Shown here one piece after another: positions 35,917 to 45,830 of a DNA stretch of 64,000 nucleotides. Made by a program: the position numbers and the translations under genes. Source of the stretch: Salinicola salarius. GTDB taxonomy: Bacteria > Pseudomonadota > Gammaproteobacteria > Pseudomonadales > Halomonadaceae. Within the stretch, counting starts at the first letter, position 1; each line of letters opens with the position of its first letter. The notes below the pieces were generated by a model. That model was given only the letters and a program-made list of their open reading frames with translations, was not told the DNA's origin and did not search any database. The stretch covers positions 1-64,000 of the forward strand of contig NZ_NHOU01000012.1 in NCBI RefSeq assembly GCF_002179555.1, written 5' to 3'.

Positions 35917-37304
35917 CGCAGTTTATCTCCCATCAGCCATTCCAGGGCCGCGTCCATGCGAATATGGGGTAGTGCGGCTGGCGTGAACGGTGGCGGCCGG
36001 AAGGCCGTGAAGGCAAAGCCTTGGCGCTGCCAGAATTCAGGCTCGGGGAGCCGGGTCGGGACGTCGCCGGGATAGACCAGCAGCGGCTCGCCGTCGAGGC
36101 CATGCCCCCGCAGCGCCGGTTGACGTCTGCCGTCGCTTTCGACTTCACGGGTCTCGGTAGCCTGGATCGAAGCCAGCGAGAAAGCCCGAACCGGGACGTC
36201 GGCGTAGCGTAGATCCTTGATCGGTTCGGCCAGCAGCGATTCGAGCAGCGTGACCAGGTTGGCATGCTGGTCCGGCGTGACGTGGTCCGCTTTGGTGGCG
36301 GCGATGGCGAGCCGGTCGATACGCGGCGAGAACAGCCGGTTCAGCAGGCTGCGTTTGCCGTAGTCGAAACTTCGCATCAAGGTCATGAGCGCACGCGACA
36401 GATCCTCGAAGCGTTCGGAGCCGGCGTTGAGCGCGCCGAGCACGTCGACCAGTACGATCTGGCGGTCGAAGCGGCGGAAGTGCTCACGATAGAAAGGCTT
36501 GACCACGTGCTGCTGGTAGAAGCGAAATCGCTTTTTCAGCGTCTGGTAAAGGCTGGAGGCGGGCAGGGCTTCCAGCGTCTGACGATCCTTCTCGGTGACG
36601 CCCGGCAGCGGGAAGAACTGCAGCACCGGCGCGCCCTGCAGATCGCCGGGCAGCAGGAAGCGGCCCGGCTGCAGATGAGAAAAGCCGGCTTCCCGGGCCT
36701 GGCGCAACGAGGCGGCGTAATGCTCGGCGAGCTCGGCCAGGCGCGATTCATCCACCGTCTCGTCGGCGGTATGGGTCGCGACGGCGTCTTGCCAGGTCCT
36801 GGCGTAGCGCTGCCGCTCCGGGCCCATGCTTTCGAGCTGGGCCTGGCTCCAGCTGAGAAAGTCATGCTCGAGCAGCGGCAGGTCCAGCAGCCATTCGCCG
36901 GGATAGTCGATCAGGTCCAGCGTCAGCGTCGCCGTGTCACCCAGCAGCCCACGAGCGCGTCGTGTCTTGTAGCGCAGTTGCAGGCGCAGCTCGCTGATGC
37001 CACGAGTCGGCTCGGGCCAATGGGGCGGTGTCGACTTGAGGGAGGTCATCGCTTCGTCGTAGGGGAAGCGCGGGACCCCGAGATCGGGCTGAGAGACGCG
37101 CTGCGCACCCAGCAGGCGTTCTTCACGGGCGGATTTGAGCAGGTCGAGACGGGCATCGATACCCGCGTGACGCAGCTGGTTGACCAGCGAGGTCAAAAAC
37201 GCCGTCTTGCCGGCGCGCGAAAGCCCGGTCACCGCCAGGCGCAACTGGCGATCCCGGCTGCGATCGATCAGGTTCTGAAATTCGTGGGTCAGTTGTCGGC
37301 GCAT
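35913..37304 (-). CDS. ycjX: YcjX-family P-loop ATPase/GTPase
   Basis: A 463-residue nucleotide-binding protein of the DUF463 family. The P-loop GLSRAGKT lies at about 25-32 in LRLAVTGLSRAGKTAFLTSL. IDYPGEWLLDLPLL (switch-like) and IVLVDVLGALNAG further mark the family. I prefer the start at 37304 (MRRQLTHEFQNL), which matches E. coli YcjX and has GGAA upstream; the frame extends eight codons to 37328. It is translationally coupled to ycjF. Confidence 0.88.
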   Translation of the reverse strand: MRRQLTHEFQNLIDRSRDRQLRLAVTGLSRAGKTAFLTSLVNQLRHAGIDARLDLLKSAREERLLGAQRVSQPDLGVPRFPYDEAMTSLKSTPPHWPEPTRGISELRLQLRYKTRRARGLLGDTATLTLDLIDYPGEWLLDLPLLEHDFLSWSQAQLESMGPERQRYARTWQDAVATHTADETVDESRLAELAEHYAASLRQAREAGFSHLQPGRFLLPGDLQGAPVLQFFPLPGVTEKDRQTLEALPASSLYQTLKKRFRFYQQHVVKPFYREHFRRFDRQIVLVDVLGALNAGSERFEDLSRALMTLMRSFDYGKRSLLNRLFSPRIDRLAIAATKADHVTPDQHANLVTLLESLLAEPIKDLRYADVPVRAFSLASIQATETREVESDGRRQPALRGHGLDGEPLLVYPGDVPTRLPEPEFWQRQGFAFTAFRPPPFTPAALPHIRMDAALEWLMGDKLR

Positions 37305-37408
37305 CGCTTCGTTTCCGAAGAAAACCATGCCTGCATGGTAAACGATATGAGCGGGTATGCGGGCGTGGCGGCGAGGCCGTGAAAGGATTTTGCCGTGAAA
37401 AGAGGCTG

Positions 37409-37444
37409 AAAAGACGACGCCCCGCGCGGTGGCGAGGCGTCGTC
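37409..37444 (-). terminator. Intrinsic terminator of the sodium symporter gene
   Basis: GACGACGCC (37413-37421) pairs with GGCGTCGTC (37436-37444); on the minus strand TTTT follows (complement of 37409-37412). It lies about 40 bp past the symporter stop. Confidence 0.8.
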
Positions 37445-37482
37445 ATCGTTGTTGCTGCTGTGCCGGGTATCTGTCGTCGCGA

Positions 37483-39078
37483 TCAGCCGGCAAAGGCGAA
37501 GTAGATCGCGAAGACCAGGATCAGCAGTACGATGCCCACCGGCACGGCACCTTTCCAGGGCGTCAGGTCGACGGCCTTGACGTCTTCATGGACCCAGGCC
37601 TCGCGGCGCGGCGCGATCTTGCCGATCAACAGCATCACGACGATGAGCAGCACGAAGACGCCGGCGACGAAGTGATACTGGTTGGTGATCTCGAGGATGC
37701 CGTTGAACGGCGGCACGAAGTAGCCCGCAGCGATCAGCACGATCCCCCCGACCAGGCCAAAGATGGCGGCCGACTCCGGCACTCGCTTGGTCAGCAGGCC
37801 AACGATCACCACCGCGAGGATCGGAATGAAATAGATGGCATTCATGGTCTGCAGATAGTCGAACAGGCTGTCCTGGCCGGCCAGCAGCGGGGCGATGGCC
37901 ATCGACGCGACGGCCATGATCCAGCCGAAGACCTTGCCGGAATTGACCACTTCCTGTTCGCTGGCATCCTTTTTGAATACCGACTTGTAGATACCCAGGC
38001 TGAAAAGAGTCGTGGTGCTGTTCAGCGCCGAGTTGAACGATGACAGGATGGCGCCGACCATGACGGCCGCGAAGAAGCCTGTCAGCCACGGCGGCAGCAG
38101 GTGGAAAACCAGATAGCCGTAGGCCTGGTCGCCGGCGATGCCTTCATCGGCATAAAGCTGATAGGCGATGATGCCCGGCAGCACCAGGTAGAGTGGCCCG
38201 AGCAGCTTGAGGAAGCCGGTCAGCAGCACGCCTTTCTGGCCCTCGGAAAGGCTCCTTGCCGCAAAGGTGCGCTGGATGATCTGCTGGTTGGTGGACCAGT
38301 AGAACAGGTTGATCAGGAAGACCCCGGTAAACAATGTCGGCCACGGAACCTGCTGATCCGGGCGTCCCAGCGAGTTGAGGCGATCGGGCTGGGCCTCCTG
38401 GATGGCCTGCCAGCCGGCAGCGATGCCGTTGCCGTCTCCTACGGCATCGAGACCGAGATAGACGATGACGAACCCGCCGACCAGCAGGCCGATGGCGTTG
38501 ATGCTGTCGGAAACCGCGACCGTGCGCAGACCGCCGAACAGGGCATAGACAGCGCCGATGATGCCGACGCCCCAGACCGTCAGCCACAGTAGCGTCGTGC
38601 TGGAGTCGATGCCTGTCAGTACCGGCAAGTCCAGCATGCCCTGCAGGCCGACGGCGCCGGAGTAGAGGATGATTGGCAGCAGAATGACGGCGTAAGCGAC
38701 CAGGAAGATGACGTTGCAGATCAATTGCGTCGTCGGGCCGAAGCGTTCCTGCAGCAATTGCGGGACGGTGGCGATACCGCTGCGCAAGAAGCGCGGCAGG
38801 AAGAATAGCGCCAGCAGCACCAGGGCGACGACGGCAACGACCTCCCATGCCATGACGCTCAGCCCGTCCGAGAAGGCCGAACCGTTCAACCCGACCATCT
38901 GCTCCGTCGAGAGGTTGGTCATCAGCAGGGAGCCGGCGATCAGCGGAAAACTGAGACTGCGTCCTGCGAGAAAGTAGCCGCGCGTGTTACTGAGATCGTC
39001 ACGGTGAGTGATACGCCAGGTAATCAAGGCGACCAATCCCGTGAAGAACAGAAACGAGATTAAAGTCCACGCATGCAT
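37483..39078 (-). CDS. Sodium:solute symporter (SLC5/SGLT-like, YidK type)
   Basis: A 531-residue polytopic transporter with about 13-14 hydrophobic segments. GYFLAGRSLSFPLIAGSLLM, STEQMVGLNGSAFSDGL and YWSTNQQIIQRTFAARSLSE match Vibrio SGLT and YidK. The sodium-site region ILSSFNSALNSTTTLFSLGI is kept. It should import a sugar or similar solute with Na+, fitting a salt-adapted host. The start at 39078 (MHAWTLISF) has AAGGA upstream; the frame extends 30 codons further without similarity. Substrate not determinable. Confidence 0.88.
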   Translation of the reverse strand: MHAWTLISFLFFTGLVALITWRITHRDDLSNTRGYFLAGRSLSFPLIAGSLLMTNLSTEQMVGLNGSAFSDGLSVMAWEVVAVVALVLLALFFLPRFLRSGIATVPQLLQERFGPTTQLICNVIFLVAYAVILLPIILYSGAVGLQGMLDLPVLTGIDSSTTLLWLTVWGVGIIGAVYALFGGLRTVAVSDSINAIGLLVGGFVIVYLGLDAVGDGNGIAAGWQAIQEAQPDRLNSLGRPDQQVPWPTLFTGVFLINLFYWSTNQQIIQRTFAARSLSEGQKGVLLTGFLKLLGPLYLVLPGIIAYQLYADEGIAGDQAYGYLVFHLLPPWLTGFFAAVMVGAILSSFNSALNSTTTLFSLGIYKSVFKKDASEQEVVNSGKVFGWIMAVASMAIAPLLAGQDSLFDYLQTMNAIYFIPILAVVIVGLLTKRVPESAAIFGLVGGIVLIAAGYFVPPFNGILEITNQYHFVAGVFVLLIVVMLLIGKIAPRREAWVHEDVKAVDLTPWKGAVPVGIVLLILVFAIYFAFAG

Positions 39079-39112
39079 AGGGGGTATCCTTGTTGAATGC
39101 ATCCCGGGGGGC

Positions 39113-39132
39113 GCGCCAACGTAATTAACGTT
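39113..39132. promoter_or_regulatory. Candidate operator upstream of the symporter gene
   Basis: AACGT-AATTA-ACGTT forms a short inverted repeat 40-55 bp before the symporter start. LacI-type regulators often use AACGTT-like cores, so it may be a sugar-responsive site. Based on symmetry only. Confidence 0.25.
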
Positions 39133-39319
39133 GAGTTGCGCCACGTTACCCTGCGAATTGTTGGTCAACTAGTCGTAAATCGCCATTCGCCATTTGTCTG
39201 ACATAACCTGTCCAATGTGTAGATGTTTATTGAGCACCGACCCATGAGAGCAGGCGACAAGGGGAACATCGGGCGTGACATCGCGCAGGCGGCAATGGGA
39301 AGACGCATGCCGAATCGGC

Positions 39320-40873
39320 TCAGTCGTCGATCGGAAGTTCTGTCGTGGTCAGCGCGTGATGACATTTGCGGTCGAACGACACCACATAACTCCCTTCGAA
39401 TTGGTAGAGCGTATACCAGGCGCGCCGGGACAGCGGTTCGAGCCGTCGGCATTGCGCCTCGAAGCGCCGACGCAGCGGCGGGTCGTCACTGAGTTCGAAG
39501 GCCGAGGAAAGCCCACGACGATAGAGATCCTGATAGCCCCACCAATAGCCATTGTCGAGATAGGGACGGATCAGCTCGCCAATCAAGGGATGCACGGCGA
39601 TCGCGTTACGTGTCGCACGCGTGAAGGGCAGCGTTCCATCGATGACCAACGGCGTGGCTGATGGCTGTGTGGCGAGATCGTCGATCAGTTGTATCGACAC
39701 CTCATCGGCGAAGAGCGCCTGTTGACGCTGTGCGTTGCCGTAGGCGTAAGCCAGGGTCAGTGGCGTGCCGAGTGCCAAGACGATCAGTGGCCAACCCAGC
39801 AGGGACCAGCCCTTGGACTGGCGTGGACGTCCCAGCCAATGAAGAACGCAGAACAGCAGGCCGGCATACAGCGCGCCGAAACCCATCATCACCCTGGGTT
39901 GCCAGATCGGATGGGCCAGGGCCGAGAGGAATCCCAGCCCGCCGAAGGGCAAGCAGACCAGCACCAGCACCATTACCGGCAGCCCGGGGACGCTGCGGCG
40001 ACGACACGCGGCGACCAGCAAGCCTGTCGGTGTCACGATGGCCAGCGCCGTGAATAGCCACCAGGTGGGCGTGTCCACCATCGTTGCCGCGTAATGCCAG
40101 AATTGCCCGGTCTGGTCGAGCAGGTGGCCGGGCAACTGCCCGAGCGGCGCCAGCCTGCTGTGCTGCTCGCTGTAGTCGCCCTCGATCAATGCCGCGGAGA
40201 CGAGCTTCGATATCACCAGTGCCAACACGCCCACCGCCAGTGCCCCCAGGTGCCGGTTCCAGTCCGGGCGGCCATGGTGCGAGATGGTCAAGGCAACATG
40301 AAATGCCAGCAGGATGAAGTAGACGTTGGCCGCCGGCTGGTAGAACAGCAGCGAAGCCAGTACGCCGGCCCCGCCTGTCAGCCAGCGAAACCGCGCTTTC
40401 CAGAGATGATTTTCGCGCGGGTCCAGGGCGCAGGCGATACCGGCAATGGCGCAGGCCAGGGCGAGCGCCATGGGCAACGCATCGAAGTGATAGGAGAGGT
40501 TTTGTAGGAAAAATGGCTGTACGACCAGTATCAGCATCGCGAGCCAGGCATAACCCGTGTCAAATGCAAGCAGGCGACGGCGCCACAGCAGAATCGCCGC
40601 GGTGATGGCAGCCAGCCCCAGCCATAGCGGCAGTGGCGCGAGATCGGCAAGACGTGGGCCACCATTGACAAGGAAGGCGATCAGGCTGGAGAGCGGACGC
40701 CCGTTGGAGACCCACCCCATTTCGCCATGGAAACTGCGCCAGATATCGTCACGGTAGAGGTGGTCGGCGTGGACGAGGGGGTAGCTGAAAATGACCAGAT
40801 ACGCCATTATGCCCAGCCAGCGGCGTAATCCGGTTGTCATGTTCACCTGGTTGGGGTGCGAATCGATACGCAT
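39320..40873 (-). CDS. GtrII-like membrane glucosyltransferase
   Basis: A 517-residue membrane protein with about ten hydrophobic segments and a soluble C-terminal part of about 130 residues. The first periplasmic loop reads DHLYRDDIWRSFHGEMGW followed by NGRPL, the Asp-Asp and W-GRPL pattern of GtrII-type O-antigen glucosyltransferases, which use undecaprenyl-P-glucose. No gtrA/gtrB partners are adjacent. It is divergent from opgG, so it may act on periplasmic glucan or another surface glycan. An ATG at residue 12 is a possible later start. The family call is by eye and moderately secure. Confidence 0.68.
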   Translation of the reverse strand: MRIDSHPNQVNMTTGLRRWLGIMAYLVIFSYPLVHADHLYRDDIWRSFHGEMGWVSNGRPLSSLIAFLVNGGPRLADLAPLPLWLGLAAITAAILLWRRRLLAFDTGYAWLAMLILVVQPFFLQNLSYHFDALPMALALACAIAGIACALDPRENHLWKARFRWLTGGAGVLASLLFYQPAANVYFILLAFHVALTISHHGRPDWNRHLGALAVGVLALVISKLVSAALIEGDYSEQHSRLAPLGQLPGHLLDQTGQFWHYAATMVDTPTWWLFTALAIVTPTGLLVAACRRRSVPGLPVMVLVLVCLPFGGLGFLSALAHPIWQPRVMMGFGALYAGLLFCVLHWLGRPRQSKGWSLLGWPLIVLALGTPLTLAYAYGNAQRQQALFADEVSIQLIDDLATQPSATPLVIDGTLPFTRATRNAIAVHPLIGELIRPYLDNGYWWGYQDLYRRGLSSAFELSDDPPLRRRFEAQCRRLEPLSRRAWYTLYQFEGSYVVSFDRKCHHALTTTELPIDD

Positions 40874-41183
40874 TCATCGGCCTCATCCGTCGGTGAACCG
40901 GGGCGCGGGCTAATAAAGTGTGTGTGAATAGAACATGAGTCAAATAGCGCGGTCGCAGACCGGTATCGAGGTCTTTCCGTGTCCGCAGTGTAGCGTATGC
41001 TAGACTTCGGCCATACGAAGCACGGAGGCTTCGCTATCTCGTCGTCCTTCATCGTGAGTTGCGTCCGCGTCCTGAATACCGGCAGTGCGGCTACCGGCTG
41101 GGCTGACCGTTTACGATATGGCTATGTGCGGTCTTGAACATTTCGAGCTCGTTGATATCGGCCAAGATAGTTATGACAGGAGT
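40874..41183. other. 310-bp divergent spacer before opgG
   Basis: No gene is visible. On the minus strand TTGACT (rc 40949-40954 area) could serve the GtrII-like gene, but the -10 is poor. TATGCT at 40996-41001 is a possible -10 for opgG without a good -35. A 6-bp hairpin CGAAGC/GCTTCG (41016-41033) would lie in the opgG leader. Confidence 0.35.
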
Positions 41184-42773
41184 ATGAGTGTGAGTGCATC
41201 GATCCGGCGGAGTAACCTTGAAAAACGCAAGGCGCTTCTTCCGGTGGTAGCCCTGACAGGGTTGCTACTCAGCGGTATCGCCCAAAATGTATTGGCTTTT
41301 GGTTTCGATGATGTCGCGAAGAAAGCCGAAGACCTCTCGAAGCAGGGTTATAGCGAACCTGAGAAAAATCTGCCGGAAGCGCTGCGTAATCTGGACTACG
41401 GCCAGTATGAGCAGATCCAGTACAAGCGTGACCGCGATGTCTGGAGTGGAGACGGGGTGCCTTTCACTCTGAGCTTCTTCCATGAGGGCATGCATTACGA
41501 CAGTGCCATTCAGCTTCATAGTGTCGATGATCAGGGCGTTCAGGATTTCGCCTACAATCCCGATGACTTTACCTACGGCAATCTCGATTTGCCGGACAGC
41601 GCCAAGAACGACGATGACTTGGGCATCGCGGGCTTCAAGGTCAATTACGCCCTCAACCAGGCGGATCGCAAGGACGAGACGATGGTATTCCTCGGCGCGA
41701 GCTACTTTCGCGTCGTCGGCAAGAACCAGGTCTATGGCGTTTCCGGTCGCGGCCTCGCCGTGGACACGGGGTTGCCTTCCGGCGAAGAATTCCCTCGTTT
41801 CAAGGAGTTCTGGATCGTCAAGCCGAGCAAGACGAGCCAGTATCTGACCATCTTCGCGCTACTGGATTCTCCCAGCCTGACGGGCGCCTATCGCTTCGTT
41901 CTACGCCCGGGTGCCGACACCGTGGTCGACGTCAAGTCGCGGCTTTTCTTGCGCCGCGCGGTCGAGAAGCTGGGTGTGGCGCCGCTCACCAGCATGTATC
42001 TCTATGGTCCGGAGCAGCCCTCATCGACGCTGAACTACCGTCCGGCCATTCATGACTCCAACGGCCTGCTGATCAGCGACTCGCAGAACGGCTGGACCTG
42101 GCGGCCATTGGCCAATCCGGCGAAGCTGATGATCAACGAGCATGCGACACCGCGCCTGCGTGGTTATGGCCTGATGCAGCGTGATCACGAGTTCGACAGC
42201 TACCAGGATCTGGACAGCCGTTACGACCTGCGGCCGAGCGCCTGGATCGAACCCCAGAACGAGTGGGGCGCGGGCAAGATCGAGCTGATCCAGATCCCGA
42301 CCCCCAATGAAACCAACGACAACATCGTGTCGATGTGGCTGCCGGAAACCGCTCCGCAACCGGGCACGCCGCTGGATTACGATTATCGCTTCACCGTGAC
42401 CAAGGACGAGAGCCGTTACGTCGACCCATCGCTGGCCTGGGTCGAGCAGACCCGCCGCTCGCGTGGCGAAGTGCGTAAGGACAATCTGGTGCGTGAAGCA
42501 GACGGCTCGCTTGCCTTCGTGCTGGATTTCGAAGGCCCTTCGCTCTCCGGCCTTGGCGATGATGCCAACCTGAGCGTTCAGGCCAGTGTCGGCGACAATG
42601 GCGAACTGGTCGACGCCTCTACCGAGCGTAACCCGGCGACCGGTGGCTGGCGTGTGTTCGTCAAGATCAAGCGCAGCGACAACGCCCAGCCGCTGGATAT
42701 CCGCGCCTATCTGAATCAGGGCGACAAGCGGGTCTCCGAAACCTGGTACTACCGGCTGCCTGCCAATGGCTGA
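41184..42773 (+). CDS. opgG: Periplasmic glucan biosynthesis protein OpgG
   Basis: A 529-residue secreted protein needed for osmoregulated periplasmic glucan backbone synthesis and branching. The signal peptide lies near residues 12-36 ([20 protein letters not shown]). The mature part matches E. coli OpgG throughout: [46 protein letters not shown] and [14 protein letters not shown] lies at 41178-41182, only one base before this ATG but 7 bases before an in-frame GTG at 41190, so the GTG may be the true start. It overlaps opgH by 8 bp. Confidence 0.95.
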   Translation: MSVSASIRRSNLEKRKALLPVVALTGLLLSGIAQNVLAFGFDDVAKKAEDLSKQGYSEPEKNLPEALRNLDYGQYEQIQYKRDRDVWSGDGVPFTLSFFHEGMHYDSAIQLHSVDDQGVQDFAYNPDDFTYGNLDLPDSAKNDDDLGIAGFKVNYALNQADRKDETMVFLGASYFRVVGKNQVYGVSGRGLAVDTGLPSGEEFPRFKEFWIVKPSKTSQYLTIFALLDSPSLTGAYRFVLRPGADTVVDVKSRLFLRRAVEKLGVAPLTSMYLYGPEQPSSTLNYRPAIHDSNGLLISDSQNGWTWRPLANPAKLMINEHATPRLRGYGLMQRDHEFDSYQDLDSRYDLRPSAWIEPQNEWGAGKIELIQIPTPNETNDNIVSMWLPETAPQPGTPLDYDYRFTVTKDESRYVDPSLAWVEQTRRSRGEVRKDNLVREADGSLAFVLDFEGPSLSGLGDDANLSVQASVGDNGELVDASTERNPATGGWRVFVKIKRSDNAQPLDIRAYLNQGDKRVSETWYYRLPANG

Positions 42774-45264
42774 AGCGACGTCCAGCTCACGGATGACGTC
42801 AGCCGAGCAATACCTGGAGCGGTTGGCACTGGAAACCCAGGATCGTGACGAGCGGCGCAAGCTGCTCGCCAGCGATCTGGACACTCACGATATGGCATCG
42901 CTGCATGCGGCGTTGGGCGGGCGAGAGGTCGACAGCGATGATCCTGCCGCCACATCGGTGGGGCGTCGCTTGGCGCTGGCCTATGCCGAGCCGCCGCTGG
43001 CGCCGCCGGACGTCCTGAGCACCGACGAGCATGGGATCACCCGCCTGCAGACAGCGCCGCCCATGCGTCGGACGCCACTGGCACCGGAGGCGTGGTCCAC
43101 CAATCCCTTCGTGCGGTTTGGCCAGCGTCTGAAGAACTGGGCAGATCGTGGCTATCGGCGCAGGCAGCGCGAGGCCAAGCCGACCCCGCGCTGGCAGTGG
43201 ATCGCGAGCGCGCGGCGCTGGGTATTGCTGGTGCTGATTTTCGGCCAGAGCGTCGTAGCCGCCAACCAGATGCGAACGGTATTGCCCTATCAGGGCCAGC
43301 AATGGCTGGAAGTTGCCATTCTGGCGCTGTTCGTGCTGCTGTTCGCGTGGGTTTCCGCCGGCTTCTGGACCGCCCTGATGGGCTTCTTCCAGCTGTTGCG
43401 AGGCCGGGATCGCTACGCCATCGATTCCGAGGTCGGCGACGAGCCGATCCCGGACGACGCGCGCACGGCATTGCTGGTGCCGATCTGCAACGAGGACGTC
43501 CCGCGAGTTTTCGCCGGCGTTCGCGCGACGATCGAGTCCCTGCGCCAGAGCGGCAACGGTCGCCATTTCGATGTCTTTATCCTGAGCGATACCTACGATC
43601 CCGACATCGCGATCCAGGAGACCCACGCCTGGCTGGCTCTGTGCCGCGATCTCGATGCCTTTGGCCAGGTGTTCTACCGTCGTCGTCAGCGCCGGGTGAA
43701 ACGCAAGAGCGGCAACCTCGATGACTTCTGTCGTCGCTGGGGCGCGCTCTACCGTTACATGCTGGTGCTGGACGCCGACAGCGTGATGAGCGGGGCCTGT
43801 CTTACGCGCCTGGTTCAGATGATGGAAGCGCATCCGGATGCCGGTATCGTCCAGACGGCGCCCAGGGCCTCCGGGCGACTGAATCTCTATGCGCGCATGC
43901 AGCAGTTCGCCACGCGGGTATATGGGCCGCTGTTTACTGCCGGACTTCACTTCTGGCAACTGGGCGAGTCGCATTACTGGGGGCACAACGCCATTATCCG
44001 TATGGCGCCGTTCATGCAGCACTGTATGCTGGCACCGTTACCTGGCAAGGGCTCGATGTCCGGCGAGATCCTGTCCCATGACTTCGTCGAGGCGGCGCTG
44101 ATGCGGCGTGCCGGTTGGGGCGTCTGGATCGCCTACGAGCTGGAGGGAAGCTACGAGGAGATGCCGCCCAACCTGCTCGACGAGCTCAACCGGGACCGGC
44201 GCTGGTGCCACGGCAATCTGATGAATTTCAGACTGTTCCTCTCCAAGGGGATCCATCCCGTTCACCGCGCGGTGTTCCTGACCGGCCTGATGTCCTACAT
44301 CTCGGCGCCGCTGTGGTGTCTCTTCCTGGTCCTGTCGACGGCGCTACTTGCCGTCCATACGTTGAGTACGCCCAACTATTTCCCGGAGCCGGGGATGATG
44401 TTCCCGGTATGGCCGCAGTGGAATCCTACGCTTGCCGTCGGGTTGTTCGGGGCCACCGCGACGCTGCTGTTCCTGCCCAAGGTATTGAGCGTGATCCTGG
44501 TGTGGGTGCAGGGAAGTCGCCAGTTCGGCGGGCCGCTCAAGGTGCTGGCGAGCATGGTGCTGGAGTCGCTGTTCTCGATGGCCCTGGCCCCGGTACGGAT
44601 GCTGTTCCACACGCGCTTCGTGCTGACCTCGATCATGGGCTGGTCCATCCAGTGGCGATCACCGTCCCGGGAAAACAGCGACACGACCTGGGGTGACGCG
44701 ATTCGCAATCACTGGAGTCAAACCGTGATCGGGGCGGTCTGGGCCGTGGGGGTTTATCTCATGGAGCCGACCTTCCTGTGGTGGCTGTCGCCGATCGTGG
44801 GGGCGATGATGATATCGATACCGGTCTCGACCCTATCCAGCCGCGTGTCGCTGGGGAGCGCCTGCTTCCGCGCGCGGCTGTTCCGGATCCCTGAAGAGAC
44901 TCACCCTCCACGTGTACTGCGCCGGATGGTGCGTCATCTGGGCAGAATGAATGCCGCGGCACCCACGCCGACCTTTATTCAGGTGGTCGTGGATCCGGTA
45001 TCGAACGCCCTGGCAACGGCGCTGGGAACGTCGCGCCATGCGCATGCCGAGCCGTTGAAACGGAGGCGCCACGAGCGCGTCAGCCAGGCTGTCAAGCAGG
45101 GGCCGGTGGCGATGAACAATCTCGAGCGCCTGGCGTTTCTGGATGATCCGGTGATGCTTTCCCAGTTGCACTGGAGAGTGTGGGAGGATCCCGAGGCTCA
45201 CGCTGCCTGGCGTCATTACGGATTGCCGCCAAGGGTATCGCTGCGGGTGCCGGCATTCCATTGA
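42766..45264 (+). CDS. opgH: Glucan biosynthesis glucosyltransferase OpgH
   Basis: An 832-residue inner-membrane GT2 enzyme that polymerises beta-1,2-glucan from UDP-glucose and passes it to the periplasm. A soluble N-terminal region of about 140 residues precedes two helices. The cytoplasmic catalytic domain shows [25 protein letters not shown] (DxD), [18 protein letters not shown] and [10 protein letters not shown] (the QxxRW position). About six more helices follow. It overlaps opgG by 8 bp, and a terminator lies 34 bp after its stop. Confidence 0.96.
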   Translation: MAEATSSSRMTSAEQYLERLALETQDRDERRKLLASDLDTHDMASLHAALGGREVDSDDPAATSVGRRLALAYAEPPLAPPDVLSTDEHGITRLQTAPPMRRTPLAPEAWSTNPFVRFGQRLKNWADRGYRRRQREAKPTPRWQWIASARRWVLLVLIFGQSVVAANQMRTVLPYQGQQWLEVAILALFVLLFAWVSAGFWTALMGFFQLLRGRDRYAIDSEVGDEPIPDDARTALLVPICNEDVPRVFAGVRATIESLRQSGNGRHFDVFILSDTYDPDIAIQETHAWLALCRDLDAFGQVFYRRRQRRVKRKSGNLDDFCRRWGALYRYMLVLDADSVMSGACLTRLVQMMEAHPDAGIVQTAPRASGRLNLYARMQQFATRVYGPLFTAGLHFWQLGESHYWGHNAIIRMAPFMQHCMLAPLPGKGSMSGEILSHDFVEAALMRRAGWGVWIAYELEGSYEEMPPNLLDELNRDRRWCHGNLMNFRLFLSKGIHPVHRAVFLTGLMSYISAPLWCLFLVLSTALLAVHTLSTPNYFPEPGMMFPVWPQWNPTLAVGLFGATATLLFLPKVLSVILVWVQGSRQFGGPLKVLASMVLESLFSMALAPVRMLFHTRFVLTSIMGWSIQWRSPSRENSDTTWGDAIRNHWSQTVIGAVWAVGVYLMEPTFLWWLSPIVGAMMISIPVSTLSSRVSLGSACFRARLFRIPEETHPPRVLRRMVRHLGRMNAAAPTPTFIQVVVDPVSNALATALGTSRHAHAEPLKRRRHERVSQAVKQGPVAMNNLERLAFLDDPVMLSQLHWRVWEDPEAHAAWRHYGLPPRVSLRVPAFH

Positions 45265-45297
45265 GTCGCGGCTGCCATGCGCCTGTCGACGCGAAAG

Positions 45298-45323
45298 CGG
45301 GCCCACACATGTGGGCCCGTTTT
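45298..45323 (+). terminator. Intrinsic terminator of opgGH
   Basis: CGGGCCCACA (45298-45307) and TGTGGGCCCG (45310-45319) form a nearly perfect hairpin followed by TTTT. Confidence 0.88.
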
Positions 45324-45428
45324 GGTCTCGAACTTCGAACAATTCGAGAATGCTGTCTATGCTTGGACTAGGCAATGAGAAGTTGCCCGATGAGCTATTC
45401 ATGCTGAAGGGAATCAAGGAGTAACACT

Positions 45429-45671
45429 ATGGGCTTCATCCTGTGGCTGATTATTGGTGGCATTGCGGGCTGGATTGCTGGAAAAGTCATGCGTGGCGGT
45501 GGGTTCGGTATTCTCGGGAATATCGTCGTCGGGATCGTCGGTGCCGTGATCGGTGGCTTCCTGTTCAGTCTCCTGGGGCTATCGTCGAACGGGCTGATCG
45601 GGTCCCTGGTCGTGGCGACCATCGGTGCGATCATCCTGTTGTGGATCGTCGCCAAGGTGAAGAAAGCCTAG
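45429..45671 (+). CDS. GlsB/YeaQ/YmgE-family small membrane protein
   Basis: An 80-residue protein with three hydrophobic helices and glycine zippers (LWLIIGGIAGWIAGKVMRGG, GNIVVGIVGAVIGGFLFSLL). This is the signature of the transglycosylase-associated/GlsB stress family. AAGGAG lies nine bases before the ATG. It has its own downstream terminator and stands between the glucan genes and the acyltransferase. Members are often induced by general stress; the molecular role is unknown. Confidence 0.92.
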   Translation: MGFILWLIIGGIAGWIAGKVMRGGGFGILGNIVVGIVGAVIGGFLFSLLGLSSNGLIGSLVVATIGAIILLWIVAKVKKA

Positions 45672-45700
45672 ACGGATTTCATACCGGTTGGCCTAGGAGA

Positions 45701-45727
45701 GAAAGCCGCGCGTTGCGCGGCTTTCTT
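45701..45727 (+). terminator. Intrinsic terminator of the GlsB-like gene
   Basis: GAAAGCCGCGC (45701-45711) and GCGCGGCTTTC (45715-45725) form an 11-bp stem followed by TT. The T residues of the stem itself complete the U-tract. Confidence 0.8.
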
Positions 45728-45830
45728 GGTTCTGGCTGGCCGTTGCGCTCGCGGAAAAGCAATCCAGGCCAAGTGTTTGCTGACTGGAATCGGGTACACT
45801 AGCGCCTTTGACGGACAGAGATCTGCAAGG